This document shows positions 8,171 to 21,669 of a stretch of DNA of 64,000 nt, piece after piece. Source of the stretch: Hippasteria phrygiana (Eukaryota; Echinodermata; Asteroidea; Valvatida; Goniasteridae). Both the position numbers and the translations under genes were made by a program. Location: NCBI GenBank assembly GCA_037893225.1, contig JAZGUH010000402.1, positions 1,736,001-1,800,000 on the forward strand. The letters run 5' to 3'. A model generated the notes under the pieces. It searched no databases. It saw only the letters and a program-made list of their open reading frames with translations, and had not been told where the DNA came from. Position 1 is the first letter of the stretch. Each line of letters starts with the position of its first letter.

Positions 8171-8602
8171 GGTGGACCTTTCAGTTGGTGAGTAATTAGG
8201 GTTATGAAGAGTTTTGTTTATTCCATGTCACTATGAACAACAAAAGAATAATGGTGCACTAACAATAAACATCCATTGCAAAGCTATTGCATTTCATTCA
8301 GTGCATGCTTAAGTTACTGCTTCCCTGTTGTTCCAATAACCAAAGGCATTTTCTAAATATGAACTAGTTGGTGAAATGAAAATTATTAAATTCATAAAGC
8401 AAGTCAAAATGAATTCGATTTGTGACATTTCTCTTTTCTTCAGAGTTTTGGCTTATCTTGCCTAATAGTATAGTTTGAAAAAATGTCTGCGCAGTACAAT
8501 AATGTCAACACTAGTTAACTAGTGCACGCCCCAACCAGTTGATTGTTTCAGAACCATTTATAGCCTTTCTCCAATTTGATTTCTGTAATAGCCAACCGGT
8601 AC

Positions 8603-8720
8603 CTCTTTCACAGTTTTCACCCACAAAACCATCGCTGCACCGGCAGACTACTGCGACGTTTACCCCCCGTACACGTGGCTCCATTCTGACACGGATTAAC
8701 GCTCTCATGACACGGGCCCA
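8603..8720 (-). pseudogene. Captured EGF-like exon, frameshifted (U3)
   Basis: Same length, splice sites and frameshift as in U1. Confidence 0.78.
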
Positions 8721-8813
8721 CTGTGAACATAAAAACCCAATCACAAACAGATTAGCCTATTTGGTTCAGCACTATCGTATATGGATTGTGGCCCTGAAGG
8801 GACATGCACACAT

Positions 8814-9129
8814 CGCACATTTTCTGCGCACATTTTCTGCGCACATTTTCTGCGCACATTTTCTGCGCACATTTTCTGCGCACATTTTCTGCGCACATTT
8901 TCTGCGCACATTTTCTGCGCACATTTTCTGCGCACATTTTCTGCGCACATTTTCTGCGCACATTTTCTGCGCACATTTTCTGCGCACATTTTCTGCGCAC
9001 ATTTTCTGCGCACATTTTCTGCGCACATTTTCTGCGCACATTTTCTGCGCACATTTTCTGCGCACATTTTCTGCGCACATTTTCTGCGCACATTTTCTGC
9101 GCACATTTTCTGCGCACATTTTCTGCGCA
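8814..9129. repeat. 13-bp minisatellite, 24.3 copies (U3)
   Basis: The largest array in the window. Arms flank it at 8788-8807 and 9127-9146. The last base before the first full repeat differs from U1 and U2 (CATCGCAC rather than CAGCGCAC or CTGCGCAC). Confidence 0.97.
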
Positions 9130-9858
9130 TGTCCCTTTAGGGCCACGATAATTATGACTTCTATCAGCAGGGTGCATGCCACTAAATCTGTGAAAATCAC
9201 TGCGCGCGAGCTCATTAATATTTTGTGATCCCTCCATTAATTTGGAATAAGAGGTCCCTGGGGCCTATAAATTGGACTGATTGTAGAAATATTTGTGGAA
9301 ATCAAGAATTTGTGACCCGTGGCTTCCAACTCGGGGAATTCCGTTCACAAAAATGACCAATACGTAGGTCTATTTGGCATAGAGGCGGGGGGGGAGGGGG
9401 GCTACATTTAGACCTGGGCCCAGAGATGGGCCACCATTTTAGGGGTGGTTTGTGGGGAGGGCCAGGGAGTATAAAAAAAAAAAATTTCCTTCAACTCTCA
9501 TAAATTTGAAAAGAAAATTATTCTAGGAGTCTTAATCTTTAATTTCCAGTGAAAAAAATATTGCCACCTTACTCCTGAGCGTCACCAGGCGGCGCTCTTT
9601 CTATTGGGTTACAAAATGAGCGCCGTATTTAGTGGAGTGGAACCACTAGAGATCAGTGAGTGGAATCTATATGAAGCAAACATGGCGGCGCCCATATGCC
9701 AAGTGTACTCGCTAAAAATAGGTATGTTTCATGTTTTGAACTATGAAATCTCACAGAAAACACAGTAATGATTACACACATGATAGAGAACAAAATGGGT
9801 TCTGTCTTTCTTTTCTTTGTTTGCTCTCGCTGTCTTTTTATTCACATACACATTTCAG

Positions 9859-10287
9859 ATGCCTATCCGCCATGTTAATTGTTACCAACATAATGCAGAT
9901 TTCTTAAACCATAGCAAAATGGATTCCATCTGGAAGGCCTTAATTAAAGGCAAGATTTTAAGAAAGACTGTACACAGAGGCAGAAAAAATTGTAGAATAT
10001 GGACAGGAAATGTCCAGCAGAAATATGGCATTATTAATGTTGTCATGCCTGGCTCAAAATCAAATTCACGCACAAGGATGCGTGTGCACAGGTTGACTTA
10101 CATTGTTTATTCTGGAGTCCTTGATCTTCCCCGGGGGTATGATGTCAGTCACCTGTGCCACAACTCCTTGTGTGTGAATTTTGATCACCTGTCACTTGAG
10201 CCACATGCCATCAACACTGCAAGATCTCGTTGTAAGAGATGCCGTTTGTGTTCGGGCCATGGCCCATACAAGGATTGTCTTCTTTAA
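9859..10287 (+). CDS. His-Cys box endonuclease, U3
   Basis: Intact; protein identical to the U2 copy (Gln10, Gln53, Leu79). Confidence 0.82.
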   Translation: MPIRHVNCYQHNADFLNHSKMDSIWKALIKGKILRKTVHRGRKNCRIWTGNVQQKYGIINVVMPGSKSNSRTRMRVHRLTYIVYSGVLDLPRGYDVSHLCHNSLCVNFDHLSLEPHAINTARSRCKRCRLCSGHGPYKDCLL

Positions 10288-10485
10288 AATGTAATTAAGG
10301 AGAACTTTTTGGCTCACCATTAAGTTTGATAACTGAAATTGCTCTCCATTTTTTGATGCTACACTTTTTGCTTTTATAATTCATTTTTAATTGAAACGTA
10401 TGCTGTAATTGTGCTCACTCTGAATTCTTTGCCAATCCACATCTGGAGGGATTGCTGACTTGGGTTCCAGTTGCCCTTTCTTTTT

Positions 10486-12404
10486 CTACAATGACTTGGC
10501 ACAGTTGTACAAGTTATATCGTTGTGCCCTACACTTTGCCCTTCGTATTTTATAATGTGTGCTCCTAGCCCGTTGGGAATGATATTTTTCTTTTCTGTCC
10601 ATTTCAGCCAGACTTTTGGCAGCTGCAGATCCTGGCAAAACAGGACAACCTGCAGCTTCACACTTGACTGAGGATGATTAAGTTGGCATGGCCATTGTTG
10701 ACAAGGTGAACTGCGCTGTGGTCTCTTGAGAGAGCATTTCTGGAAAAGGTTAGTGTCCCTTTTGGATTAGTACTTGAAAAAGCATGGTTCATGGACTCTG
10801 CTTTTTGTGTACTTGTCCCATATCTGGTTTTTTGCATTGCCTCGTGACCAATTCTCTTCTGAATTTTCAGTAAAAGCAGTTTCTTGTCAGACTCGAGCAT
10901 TTTCAGTTTTCCCCTAACATGGACAGGAAGGTAGGGAAATCTGTTATTGCCATTGCAAACCAAGGACCGCTTTTTGCAAAGGTTGTGGCGACCTCGGTAA
11001 CATTCGGGAATGGTTGAGGCAGCCTGTTCAGCCATGTCATACATTTGGGCAAAGTTTCTCCCACATTTCTTGAGGATTGCCCCTGCTTCTGCTTGTACCC
11101 TGTGACTTACATCGTCACCTAACCGGTCTTGTATCTTTTTTTTTTTCATTTTTAGTTCTACCAGGCATCATGTCACCACTGAATTTGGCCCGACTGATTG
11201 CTGAACTGAGTGATCGATTTAAGTAAGGTGGGTCAAAAAAGTGTTCTGGCTCGATACCTGCTTTAATTCTCATCTGAGACATAAAACCTTTTGCCATACA
11301 CCCGTCCGCATCGCTTGTTACTCTTTCTGCCAACAAGGGTTCCTTACACTCTAGAAGTTTCTTGGCACAACATTGAATTCCCCCTTCTCTTTCATCCCCC
11401 ATGTTGTAATTTGCTGGGTGTGTAGCACTACAAGAATCTGTGTGCTCGGAACACTTGTTACTGCTGTGTTTGCCTGACATTTGATTTGCACATTTACAGA
11501 GTTTATTCTCGTGGTGGTACATTACTACCATTTTTTTGGTGGTTACATTCTCACATACTACGTCCCTAGTTTGGGTTGCCGGCACAAATGGTGTTTTTTT
11601 CCGACAGTTTCTCAAGGGGTTATTGTATTGTCTATCTAATTCGACAGCAATCGGTTTTTCTCTGTCATAGCCCTGTAATTCTTAAATACCTTTGACCAGT
11701 TTTCTCTTTTCAGCCATACATCTAACATTTTCATTGATAATAATGTCCCCACATTTGCTTGCTGTTTTCTGCAGCCCACTGATTGAAGGAACAGTTGTAC
11801 CCAATGCTGTCAAAAGTCGTCTTGCTCCTGTGGCTGCAATACCCGTGTTGAGGAGACCAACCTAAAAGGCCATGTTTGGAGTTGCAGTGCGTCGGCCTCT
11901 GCTGACCTGAGGTATCTCTGAGTACAGCTTCTTCCTTCCTGTCGAGAAGTAGCACTTGTTGCATGACAGCACCTCTGAAACAGCAAGGCCCCGGTGTGTT
12001 TCTTGCTCTGCCTGTAGCTGAGGCCAGCCATCACAGTCAGGATTCGCATGCTGATGGTCCAGGGTAGCTCGAACACTTGTCTCAACTGTAGTGTTGACAT
12101 GAACAATTCTGTAGCCGCCTGGGTTCAAGTTGTCGGCTCCTTCCCTCTGGAGTCTGCTTATCGGCGTTATTTCCTCAATTTTCGGTCGCAGCACCATCAT
12201 AGTTTTATTAGTTCTGGCACCTGGTGGGTTGTAGAAAGAACCTCGCTCATCTCTGGGAAAGGCCAGTTGCAATTGTTCATTTGTGGGTCTGAAATAGAAA
12301 GATGAAACATCAGCCTTTTCTCTTATCAACTGACATGTCAGACCATTGCCTTTTTTTAAATAGGCTTTTTTCATCTTAAACATGCCCTTTCTGTAGCGAA
12401 CCAT
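10486..12404 (-). pseudogene. Mutator-like transposase, broken (U3)
   Basis: The TA insertion of U1 and U2 is absent, but codon 241 (11682-11684) has become TAA by one base change. The amber at 11862-11864, the 11-T run and the 4-bp insertion remain. The residue in YD-x-AEQ is Met here and in later units, Lys in U1 and U2. Confidence 0.75.
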
Positions 12405-12836
12405 GGTGGACCTTTCAGTTGGTGAGTAATTAGGGTTATGAAGAGTTTTGTTTATTCCATGTCACTATGAACAACAAAAGAATAATGGTGCACTAACAAT
12501 AAACATCCATTGCAAAGCTATTGCATTTCATTCAGTGCATGCTTAAGTTACTGCTTCCCTGTTGTTCCAATAACCAAAGGCATTTTCTAAATATGAACTA
12601 GTTGGTGAAATGAAAATTATTAAATTCATAAAGCAAGTCAAAATGAATTCGATTTGTGACATTTCTCTTTTCTTCAGAGTTTTGGCTTATCTTGCCTAAT
12701 AGTATAGTTTGAAAAAATGTCTGCGCAGTACAATAATGTCAACACTAGTTAACTAGTGCACGCCCCAACCAGTTGATTGTTTCAGAACCATTTATAGCCT
12801 TTCTCCAATTTGATTTCTGTAATAGCCAACCGGTAC

Positions 12837-12954
12837 CTCTTTCACAGTTTTCACCCTCAAAACCATCGCTGCACCGGCAGACTACTGCGACGTTTACCCC
12901 CCGTACACGTGGCTCCATTCTGACACGGATTAACGCTCTCATGACACGGGCCCA
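12837..12954 (-). pseudogene. Captured EGF-like exon, frameshifted (U4)
   Basis: As in U1, but the second half reads GFEGENC rather than GFVGENC. Confidence 0.78.
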
Positions 12955-13047
12955 CTGTGAACATAAAAACCCAATCACAAACAGATTAGCCTATTTGGTT
13001 CAGCACTATCGTATATGGATTGTGGCCCTGAAGGGACATGCACACAT

Positions 13048-13298
13048 CGCACATTTTCTGCGCACATTTTCTGCGCACATTTTCTGCGCACATTTTCTGC
13101 GCACATTTTCTGCGCACATTTTCTGCGCACATTTTCTGCGCACATTTTCTGCGCACATTTTCTGCGCACATTTTCTGCGCACATTTTCTGCGCACATTTT
13201 CTGCGCACATTTTCTGCGCACATTTTCTGCGCACATTTTCTGCGCACATTTTCTGCGCACATTTTCTGCGCACATTTTCTGCGCACATTTTCTGCGCA
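13048..13298. repeat. 13-bp minisatellite, 19.3 copies (U4)
   Basis: Pure repeat with both inverted arms present. Confidence 0.97.
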
Positions 13299-14030
13299 TG
13301 TCCCTTTAGGGCCACGATAATTATGACTTCTATCAGCAGGGTGCATGCCACTAAATCTGTGAAAATCACTGCGCGCGAGCTCATTAATATTTTGTGATCC
13401 CTCCATTAATTTGGAATAAGAGGTCCCTGGGGCCTATAAATTGGACTGATTGTAGAAATATTTGTGGAAATCAAGAATTTGTGACCCGTGGCTTCCAACT
13501 CGGGGAATTCCGTTCACAAAAATGACCAATACGTAGGTCTATTTGGCATAGAGGCGGGGGGGAGGGGGGCTACATTTAGACCTGGGCCCAGAGATGGGCC
13601 ACCATTTTAGGGGTGGTTTGTGGGGAGGGCCAGGGAGTATAAAAAAAAAAAATTTCCTTCAACTCTCATAAATTTGAAAAGAAAATTATTCTAGGAGTCT
13701 TAATCTTTAATTTCCAGTGAAAAAAATATTGCCACCTTACTCCTAAGCGTCACCAGGCGGCGCTCTTTCTTTCTATTGGGTTACAAAATGAGCGCCGTAT
13801 TTAGTGGAGTGGAACCACTAGAGATCAGTGAGTGGAATCTATATGAAGCAAACATGGCGGCGCCCATATGCCAAGTGTACTCGCTAAAAATAGGTATGTT
13901 TCATGTTTTGAACTATGAAATCTCACAGAAAACACAGTAATGATTACACACATGATAGAGAACAAAATGGGTTCTGTCTTTCTTTTCTTTGTTTGCTCTC
14001 GCTGTCTTTTTATTCACATACACATTTCAG

Positions 14031-14459
14031 ATGCCTATCCGCCATGTTAATTGTTACCAACATAATGCAGATTTCTTAAACCATAGCAAAATGGATTCCA
14101 TCTGGAAGGCCTTAATTAAAGGCAAGATTTTAAGAAAGACTGTACACAGAGGCAGAAAAAATTGTAGAATATGGACAGGAAATGTCCAGCAGAAATATGG
14201 CATTATTAATGTTGTCATGCCTGGCTCAAAATCAAATTCACGCACAAGGATGCGTGTGCACAGGTTGACTTACATTGTTTATTCTGGAGTCCTTGATCTT
14301 CCCCGGGGGTATGATGTCAGTCACCTGTGCCACAACTCCTTGTGTGTGAATTTTGATCACCTGTCACTTGAGCCACATGCCATCAACACTGCAAGATCTC
14401 GTTGTAAGAGATGCCGTTTGTGTTCGGGCCATGGCCCATACAAGGATTGTCTTCTTTAA
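14031..14459 (+). CDS. His-Cys box endonuclease, U4
   Basis: Intact; protein identical to U2 and U3. Confidence 0.82.
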   Translation: MPIRHVNCYQHNADFLNHSKMDSIWKALIKGKILRKTVHRGRKNCRIWTGNVQQKYGIINVVMPGSKSNSRTRMRVHRLTYIVYSGVLDLPRGYDVSHLCHNSLCVNFDHLSLEPHAINTARSRCKRCRLCSGHGPYKDCLL

Positions 14460-14657
14460 AATGTAATTAAGGAGAACTTTTTGGCTCACCATTAAGTTTG
14501 ATAACTGAAATTGCTCTCCATTTTTTGATGCTACACTTTTTGCTTTTATAATTCATTTTTAATTGAAACGTATGCTGTAATTGTGCTCACTCTGAATTCT
14601 TTGCCAATCCACATCTGGAGGGATTGCTGACTTGGGTTCCAGTTGCCCTTTCTTTTT

Positions 14658-16576
14658 CTACAATGACTTGGCACAGTTGTACAAGTTATATCGTTGTGCC
14701 CTACACTTTGCCCTTCGTATTTTATAATGTGTGCTCCTAGCCCGTTGGGAATGATATTTTTCTTTTCTGTCCATTTCAGCCAGACTTTTGGCAGCTGCAG
14801 ATCCTGGCAAAACAGGACAACCTGCAGCTTCACACTTGACTGAGGATGATTAAGTTGGCATGGCCATTGTTGACAAGGTGAACTGCGCTGTGGTCTCTTG
14901 AGAGAGCATTTCTGGAAAAGGTTAGTGTCCCTTTTGGATTAGTACTTGAAAAAGCATGGTTCATGGACTCTGCTTTTTGTGTACTTGTCCCATATCTGGT
15001 TTTTTGCATTGCCTCGTGACCAATTCTCTTCTGAATTTTCAGTAAAAGCAGTTTCTTGTCAGACTCGAGCATTTTCAGTTTTCCCCTAACATGGACAGGA
15101 AGGTAGGGAAATCTGTTATTGCCATTGCAAACCAAGGACCGCTTTTTGCAAAGGTTGTGGCGACCTCGGTAACATTCGGGAATGGTTGAGGCAGCCTGTT
15201 CAGCCATGTCATACATTTGGGCAAAGTTTCTCCCACATTTCTTGAGGATTGCCCCTGCTTCTGCTTGTACCCTGTGACTTACATCGTCACCTAACCGGTC
15301 TTGTATCTTTTTTTTTTTCATTTTTAGTTCTACCAGGCATCATGTCACCACTGAATTTGGCCCGACTGATTGCTGAACTGAGTGATCGATTTAAGTAAGG
15401 TGGGTCAAAAAAGTGTTCTGGCTCGATACCTGCTTTAATTCTCATCTGAGACATAAAACCTTTTGCCATACACCCGTCCGCATCGCTTGTTACTCTTTCT
15501 GCCAACAAGGGTTCCTTACACTCTAGAAGTTTCTTGGCACAACATTGAATTCCCCCTTCTCTTTCATCCCCCATGTTGTAATTTGCTGGGCGTGTAGCAC
15601 TACAAGAATCTGTGTGCTCGGAACACTTGTTACTGCTGTGTTTGCCTGACATTTGATTTGCACATTTACAGAGTTTATTCTCGTGGTGGTACATTACTAC
15701 CATTTTTTTGGTGGTTACATTCTCACATACTACGTCCCTAGTTTGGGTTGCCGGCACAAATGGTGTTTTTTTCCGACAGTTTCTCAAGGGGTTATTGTAT
15801 TGTCTATCTAATTCGACAGCAATCGGTTTTTCTCTGTCATAGCCCTGTAATTCTTAAATACCTTTGACCTGTTTTCTCTTTTCAGCCATACATCTAACAT
15901 TTTCATTGATAATAATGTCCCCACATTTGCTTGCTGTTTTCTGCAGCCCACTGATTGAAGGAACAGTTGTACCCAATGCTGTCAAAAGTCGTCTTGCTCC
16001 TGTGGCTGCAATACCCGTGTTGAGGAGACCAACCTAAAAGGCCATGTTTGGAGTTGCAGTGCGTCGGCCTCTGCTGACCTGAGGTATCTCTGAGTACAGC
16101 TTCTTCCTTCCTGTCGAGAAGTAGCACTTGTTGCATGACAGCACCTCTGAAACAGCAAGGCCCCGGTGTGTTTCTTGCTCTGCCTGTAGCTGAGGCCAGC
16201 CATCACAGTCAGGATTCGCATGCTGATGGTCCAGGGTAGCTCGAACACTTGTCTCAACTGTAGTGTTGACATGAACAATTCTGTAGCCGCCTGGGTTCAA
16301 GTTGTCGGCTCCTTCCCTCTGGAGTCTGCTTATCGGCGTTATTTCCTCAATTTTCGGTCGCAGCACCATCATAGTTTTATTAGTTCTGGCACCTGGTGGG
16401 TTGTAGAAAGAACCTCGCTCATCTCTGGGAAAGGCCAGTTGCAATTGTTCATTTGTGGGTCTGAAATAGAAAGATGAAACATCAGCCTTTTCTCTTATCA
16501 ACTGACATGTCAGACCATTGCCTTTTTTTAAATAGGCTTTTTTCATCTTAAACATGCCCTTTCTGTAGCGAACCAT
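14658..16576 (-). pseudogene. Mutator-like transposase, broken (U4)
   Basis: Same lesions as U3, with the amber at 16034-16036. Has Arg in SAT-R-PAN, where U3 has His. Confidence 0.75.
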
Positions 16577-17008
16577 GGTGGACCTTTCAGTTGGTGAGTA
16601 ATTAGGGTTATGAAGAGTTTTGTTTATTCCATGTCACTATGAACAACAAAAGAATAATGGTGCACTAACAATAAACATCCATTGCAAAGCTATTGCATTT
16701 CATTCAGTGCATGCTTAAGTTACTGCTTCCCTGTTGTTCCAATAACCAAAGGCATTTTCTAAATATGAACTAGTTGGTGAAATGAAAATTATTAAATTCA
16801 TAAAGCAAGTCAAAATGAATTCGATTTGTGACATTTCTCTTTTCTTCAGAGTTTTGGCTTATCTTGCCTAATAGTATAGTTTGAAAAAATGTCTGCGCAG
16901 TACAATAATGTCAACACTAGTTAACTAGTGCACGCCCCAACCAGTTGATTGTTTCAGAACCATTTATAGCCTTTCTCCAATTTGATTTCTGTAATAGCCA
17001 ACCGGTAC

Positions 17009-17126
17009 CTCTTTCACAGTTTTCACCCACAAAACCATCGCTGCACCGGCAGACTACTGCGACGTTTACCCCCCGTACACGTGGCTCCATTCTGACACGG
17101 ATTAACGCTCTCATGACACGGGCCCA
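17009..17126 (-). pseudogene. Captured EGF-like exon, frameshifted (U5)
   Basis: Same as the U1 copy. Confidence 0.78.
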
Positions 17127-17219
17127 CTGTGAACATAAAAACCCAATCACAAACAGATTAGCCTATTTGGTTCAGCACTATCGTATATGGATTGTGGCCC
17201 TGAAGGGACATGCACACAT

Positions 17220-17509
17220 CGCACATTTTCTGCGCACATTTTCTGCGCACATTTTCTGCGCACATTTTCTGCGCACATTTTCTGCGCACATTTTCTGCGC
17301 ACATTTTCTGCGCACATTTTCTGCGCACATTTTCTGCGCACATTTTCTGCGCACATTTTCTGCGCACATTTTCTGCGCACATTTTCTGCGCACATTTTCT
17401 GCGCACATTTTCTGCGCACATTTTCTGCGCACATTTTCTGCGCACATTTTCTGCGCACATTTTCTGCGCACATTTTCTGCGCACATTTTCTGCGCACATT
17501 TTCTGCGCA
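17220..17509. repeat. 13-bp minisatellite, 22.3 copies (U5)
   Basis: Pure repeat with both inverted arms present. Confidence 0.97.
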
Positions 17510-18242
17510 TGTCCCTTTAGGGCCACGATAATTATGACTTCTATCAGCAGGGTGCATGCCACTAAATCTGTGAAAATCACTGCGCGCGAGCTCATTAATA
17601 TTTTGTGATCCCTCCATTAATTTGGAATAAGAGGTCCCTGGGGCCTATAAATTGGACTGATTGTAGAAATATTTGTGGAAATCAAGAATTTGTGACCCGT
17701 GGCTTCCAACTCGGGGAATTCCGTTCACAAAAATGACCAATACGTAGGTCTATTTGGCATAGAGGCGGGGGGGGAGGGGGGCTACATTTAGACCTGGGCC
17801 CAGAGATGGGCCACCATTTTAGGGGTGGTTTGTGGGGAGGGCCAGGGAGTATAAAAAAAAAAAATTTCCTTCAACTCTCATAAATTTGAAAAGAAAATTA
17901 TTCTAGGAGTCTTAATCTTTAATTTCCAGTGAAAAAAATATTGCCACCTTACTCCTGAGCGTCACCAGGCGGCGCTCTTTCTTTCTATTGGGTTACAAAA
18001 TGAGCGCCGTATTTAGTGGAGTGGAACCACTAGAGATCAGTGAGTGGAATCTATATGAAGCAAACATGGCGGCGCCCATATGCCAAGTGTACTCGCTAAA
18101 AATAGGTATGTTTCATGTTTTGAACTATGAAATCTCACAGAAAACACAGTAATGATTACACACATGATAGAGAACAAAATGGGTTCTGTCTTTCTTTTCT
18201 TTGTTTGCTCTCGCTGTCTTTTTATTCACATACACATTTCAG

Positions 18243-18671
18243 ATGCCTATCCGCCATGTTAATTGTTACCAACATAATGCAGATTTCTTAAACCATAGCA
18301 AAATGGATTCCATCTGGAAGGCCTTAATTAAAGGCAAGATTTTAAGAAAGACTGTACACAGAGGCAGAAAAAATTGTAGAATATGGACAGGAAATGTCCA
18401 GCAGAAATATGGCATTATTAATGTTGTCATGCCTGGCTCAAAATCAAATTCACGCACAAGGATGCGTGTGCACAGGTTGACTTACATTGTTTATTCTGGA
18501 GTCCTTGATCTTCCCCGGGGGTATGATGTCAGTCACCTGTGCCACAACTCCTTGTGTGTGAATTTTGATCACCTGTCACTTGAGCCACATGCCATCAACA
18601 CTGCAAGATCTCGTTGTAAGAGATGCCGTTTGTGTTCGGGCCATGGCCCATACAAGGATTGTCTTCTTTAA
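18243..18671 (+). CDS. His-Cys box endonuclease, U5
   Basis: Intact; protein identical to U2. Confidence 0.82.
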   Translation: MPIRHVNCYQHNADFLNHSKMDSIWKALIKGKILRKTVHRGRKNCRIWTGNVQQKYGIINVVMPGSKSNSRTRMRVHRLTYIVYSGVLDLPRGYDVSHLCHNSLCVNFDHLSLEPHAINTARSRCKRCRLCSGHGPYKDCLL

Positions 18672-18869
18672 AATGTAATTAAGGAGAACTTTTTGGCTCA
18701 CCATTAAGTTTGATAACTGAAATTGCTCTCCATTTTTTGATGCTACACTTTTTGCTTTTATAATTCATTTTTAATTGAAACGTATGCTGTAATTGTGCTC
18801 ACTCTGAATTCTTTGCCAATCCACATCTGGAGGGATTGCTGACTTGGGTTCCAGTTGCCCTTTCTTTTT

Positions 18870-20788
18870 CTACAATGACTTGGCACAGTTGTACAAGTTA
18901 TATCGTTGTGCCCTACACTTTGCCCTTCGTATTTTATAATGTGTGCTCCTAGCCCGTTGGGAATGATATTTTTCTTTTCTGTCCATTTCAGCCAGACTTT
19001 TGGCAGCTGCAGATCCTGGCAAAACAGGACAACCTGCAGCTTCACACTTGACTGAGGATGATTAAGTTGGCATGGCCATTGTTGACAAGGTGAACTGCGC
19101 TGTGGTCTCTTGAGAGAGCATTTCTGGAAAAGGTTAGTGTCCCTTTTGGATTAGTACTTGAAAAAGCATGGTTCATGGACTCTGCTTTTTGTGTACTTGT
19201 CCCATATCTGGTTTTTTGCATTGCCTCGTGACCAATTCTCTTCTGAATTTTCAGTAAAAGCAGTTTCTTGTCAGACTCGAGCATTTTCAGTTTTCCCCTA
19301 ACATGGACAGGAAGGTAGGGAAATCTGTTATTGCCATTGCAAACCAAGGACCGCTTTTTGCAAAGGTTGTGGCGACCTCGGTAACATTCGGGAATGGTTG
19401 AGGCAGCCTGTTCAGCCATGTCATACATTTGGGCAAAGTTTCTCCCACATTTCTTGAGGATTGCCCCTGCTTCTGCTTGTACCCTGTGACTTACATCGTC
19501 ACCTAACCGGTCTTGTATCTTTTTTTTTTTCATTTTTAGTTCTACCAGGCATCATGTCACCACTGAATTTGGCCCGACTGATTGCTGAACTGAGTGATCG
19601 ATTTAAGTAAGGTGGGTCAAAAAAGTGTTCTGGCTCGATACCTGCTTTAATTCTCATCTGAGACATAAAACCTTTTGCCATACACCCGTCCGCATCGCTT
19701 GTTACTCTTTCTGCCAACAAGGGTTCCTTACACTCTAGAAGTTTCTTGGCACAACATTGAATTCCCCCTTCTCTTTCATCCCCCATGTTGTAATTTGCTG
19801 GGTGTGTAGCACTACAAGAATCTGTGTGCTCGGAACACTTGTTACTGCTGTGTTTGCCTGACATTTGATTTGCACATTTACAGAGTTTATTCTCGTGGTG
19901 GTACATTACTACCATTTTTTTGGTGGTTACATTCTCACATACTACGTCCCTAGTTTGGGTTGCCGGCACAAATGGTGTTTTTTTCCGACAGTTTCTCAAG
20001 GGGTTATTGTATTGTCTATCTAATTCGACAGCAATCGGTTTTTCTCTGTCATAGCCCTGTAATTCTTAAATACCTTTGACCAGTTTTCTCTTTTCAGCCA
20101 TACATCTAACATTTTCATTGATAATAATGTCCCCACATTTGCTTGCTGTTTTCTGCAGCCCACTGATTGAAGGAACAGTTGTACCCAATGCTGTCAAAAG
20201 TCGTCTTGCTCCTGTGGCTGCAATACCCGTGTTGAGGAGACCAACCTAAAAGGCCATGTTTGGAGTTGCAGTGCGTCGGCCTCTGCTGACCTGAGGTATC
20301 TCTGAGTACAGCTTCTTCCTTCCTGTCGAGAAGTAGCACTTGTTGCATGACAGCACCTCTGAAACAGCAAGGCCCCGGTGTGTTTCTTGCTCTGCCTGTA
20401 GCTGAGGCCAGCCATCACAGTCAGGATTCGCATGCTGATGGTCCAGGGTAGCTCGAACACTTGTCTCAACTGTAGTGTTGACATGAACAATTCTGTAGCC
20501 GCCTGGGTTCAAGTTGTCGGCTCCTTCCCTCTGGAGTCTGCTTATCGGCGTTATTTCCTCAATTTTCGGTCGCAGCACCATCATAGTTTTATTAGTTCTG
20601 GCACCTGGTGGGTTGTAGAAAGAACCTCGCTCATCTCTGGGAAAGGCCAGTTGCAATTGTTCATTTGTGGGTCTGAAATAGAAAGATGAAACATCAGCCT
20701 TTTCTCTTATCAACTGACATGTCAGACCATTGCCTTTTTTTAAATAGGCTTTTTTCATCTTAAACATGCCCTTTCTGTAGCGAACCAT
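18870..20788 (-). pseudogene. Mutator-like transposase, broken (U5)
   Basis: Amber at 20246-20248, TAA at codon 241, 11-T run and 4-bp insertion. Confidence 0.75.
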
Positions 20789-21220
20789 GGTGGACCTTTC
20801 AGTTGGTGAGTAATTAGGGTTATGAAGAGTTTTGTTTATTCCATGTCACTATGAACAACAAAAGAATAATGGTGCACTAACAATAAACATCCATTGCAAA
20901 GCTATTGCATTTCATTCAGTGCATGCTTAAGTTACTGCTTCCCTGTTGTTCCAATAACCAAAGGCATTTTCTAAATATGAACTAGTTGGTGAAATGAAAA
21001 TTATTAAATTCATAAAGCAAGTCAAAATGAATTCGATTTGTGACATTTCTCTTTTCTTCAGAGTTTTGGCTTATCTTGCCTAATAGTATAGTTTGAAAAA
21101 ATGTCTGCGCAGTACAATAATGTCAACACTAGTTAACTAGTGCACGCCCCAACCAGTTGATTGTTTCAGAACCATTTATAGCCTTTCTCCAATTTGATTT
21201 CTGTAATAGCCAACCGGTAC

Positions 21221-21338
21221 CTCTTTCACAGTTTTCACCCACAAAACCATCGCTGCACCGGCAGACTACTGCGACGTTTACCCCCCGTACACGTGGCTCC
21301 ATTCTGACACGGATTAACGCTCTCATGACACGGGCCCA
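21221..21338 (-). pseudogene. Captured EGF-like exon, frameshifted (U6)
   Basis: Same as the U1 copy. Confidence 0.78.
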
Positions 21339-21431
21339 CTGTGAACATAAAAACCCAATCACAAACAGATTAGCCTATTTGGTTCAGCACTATCGTATAT
21401 GGATTGTGGCCCTGAAGGGACATGCACACAT

Positions 21432-21669
21432 CGCACATTTTCTGCGCACATTTTCTGCGCACATTTTCTGCGCACATTTTCTGCGCACATTTTCTGCGCA
21501 CATTTTCTGCGCACATTTTCTGCGCACATTTTCTGCGCACATTTTCTGCGCACATTTTCTGCGCACATTTTCTGCGCACATTTTCTGCGCACATTTTCTG
21601 CGCACATTTTCTGCGCACATTTTCTGCGCACATTTTCTGCGCACATTTTCTGCGCACATTTTCTGCGCA
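21432..21669. repeat. 13-bp minisatellite, 18.3 copies (U6)
   Basis: Pure repeat with both inverted arms present. Confidence 0.97.

Larger units (their letters stand above)
4033..8221. repeat. Macrosatellite unit U2 (4,189 bp)
   Basis: Same module order as U1 and the same transposase subtype. Unlike U1 it keeps the right minisatellite arm and the 116 bp that follow it. Confidence 0.96.
8222..12455. repeat. Macrosatellite unit U3 (4,234 bp)
   Basis: The longest simple unit, because it carries the longest minisatellite. A TTTC is missing in the pyrimidine tract ahead of the first exon (near 9600). Confidence 0.96.
12456..16627. repeat. Macrosatellite unit U4 (4,172 bp)
   Basis: Shares with U7 and U8 a Val to Glu difference in the EGF-like exon and a 7-G run in the G-rich tract, which marks these three as a subfamily. 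Confidence 0.96.
16628..20839. repeat. Macrosatellite unit U5 (4,212 bp)
   Basis: Typical complete unit with the V form of the EGF exon and an 8-G run. Confidence 0.96.
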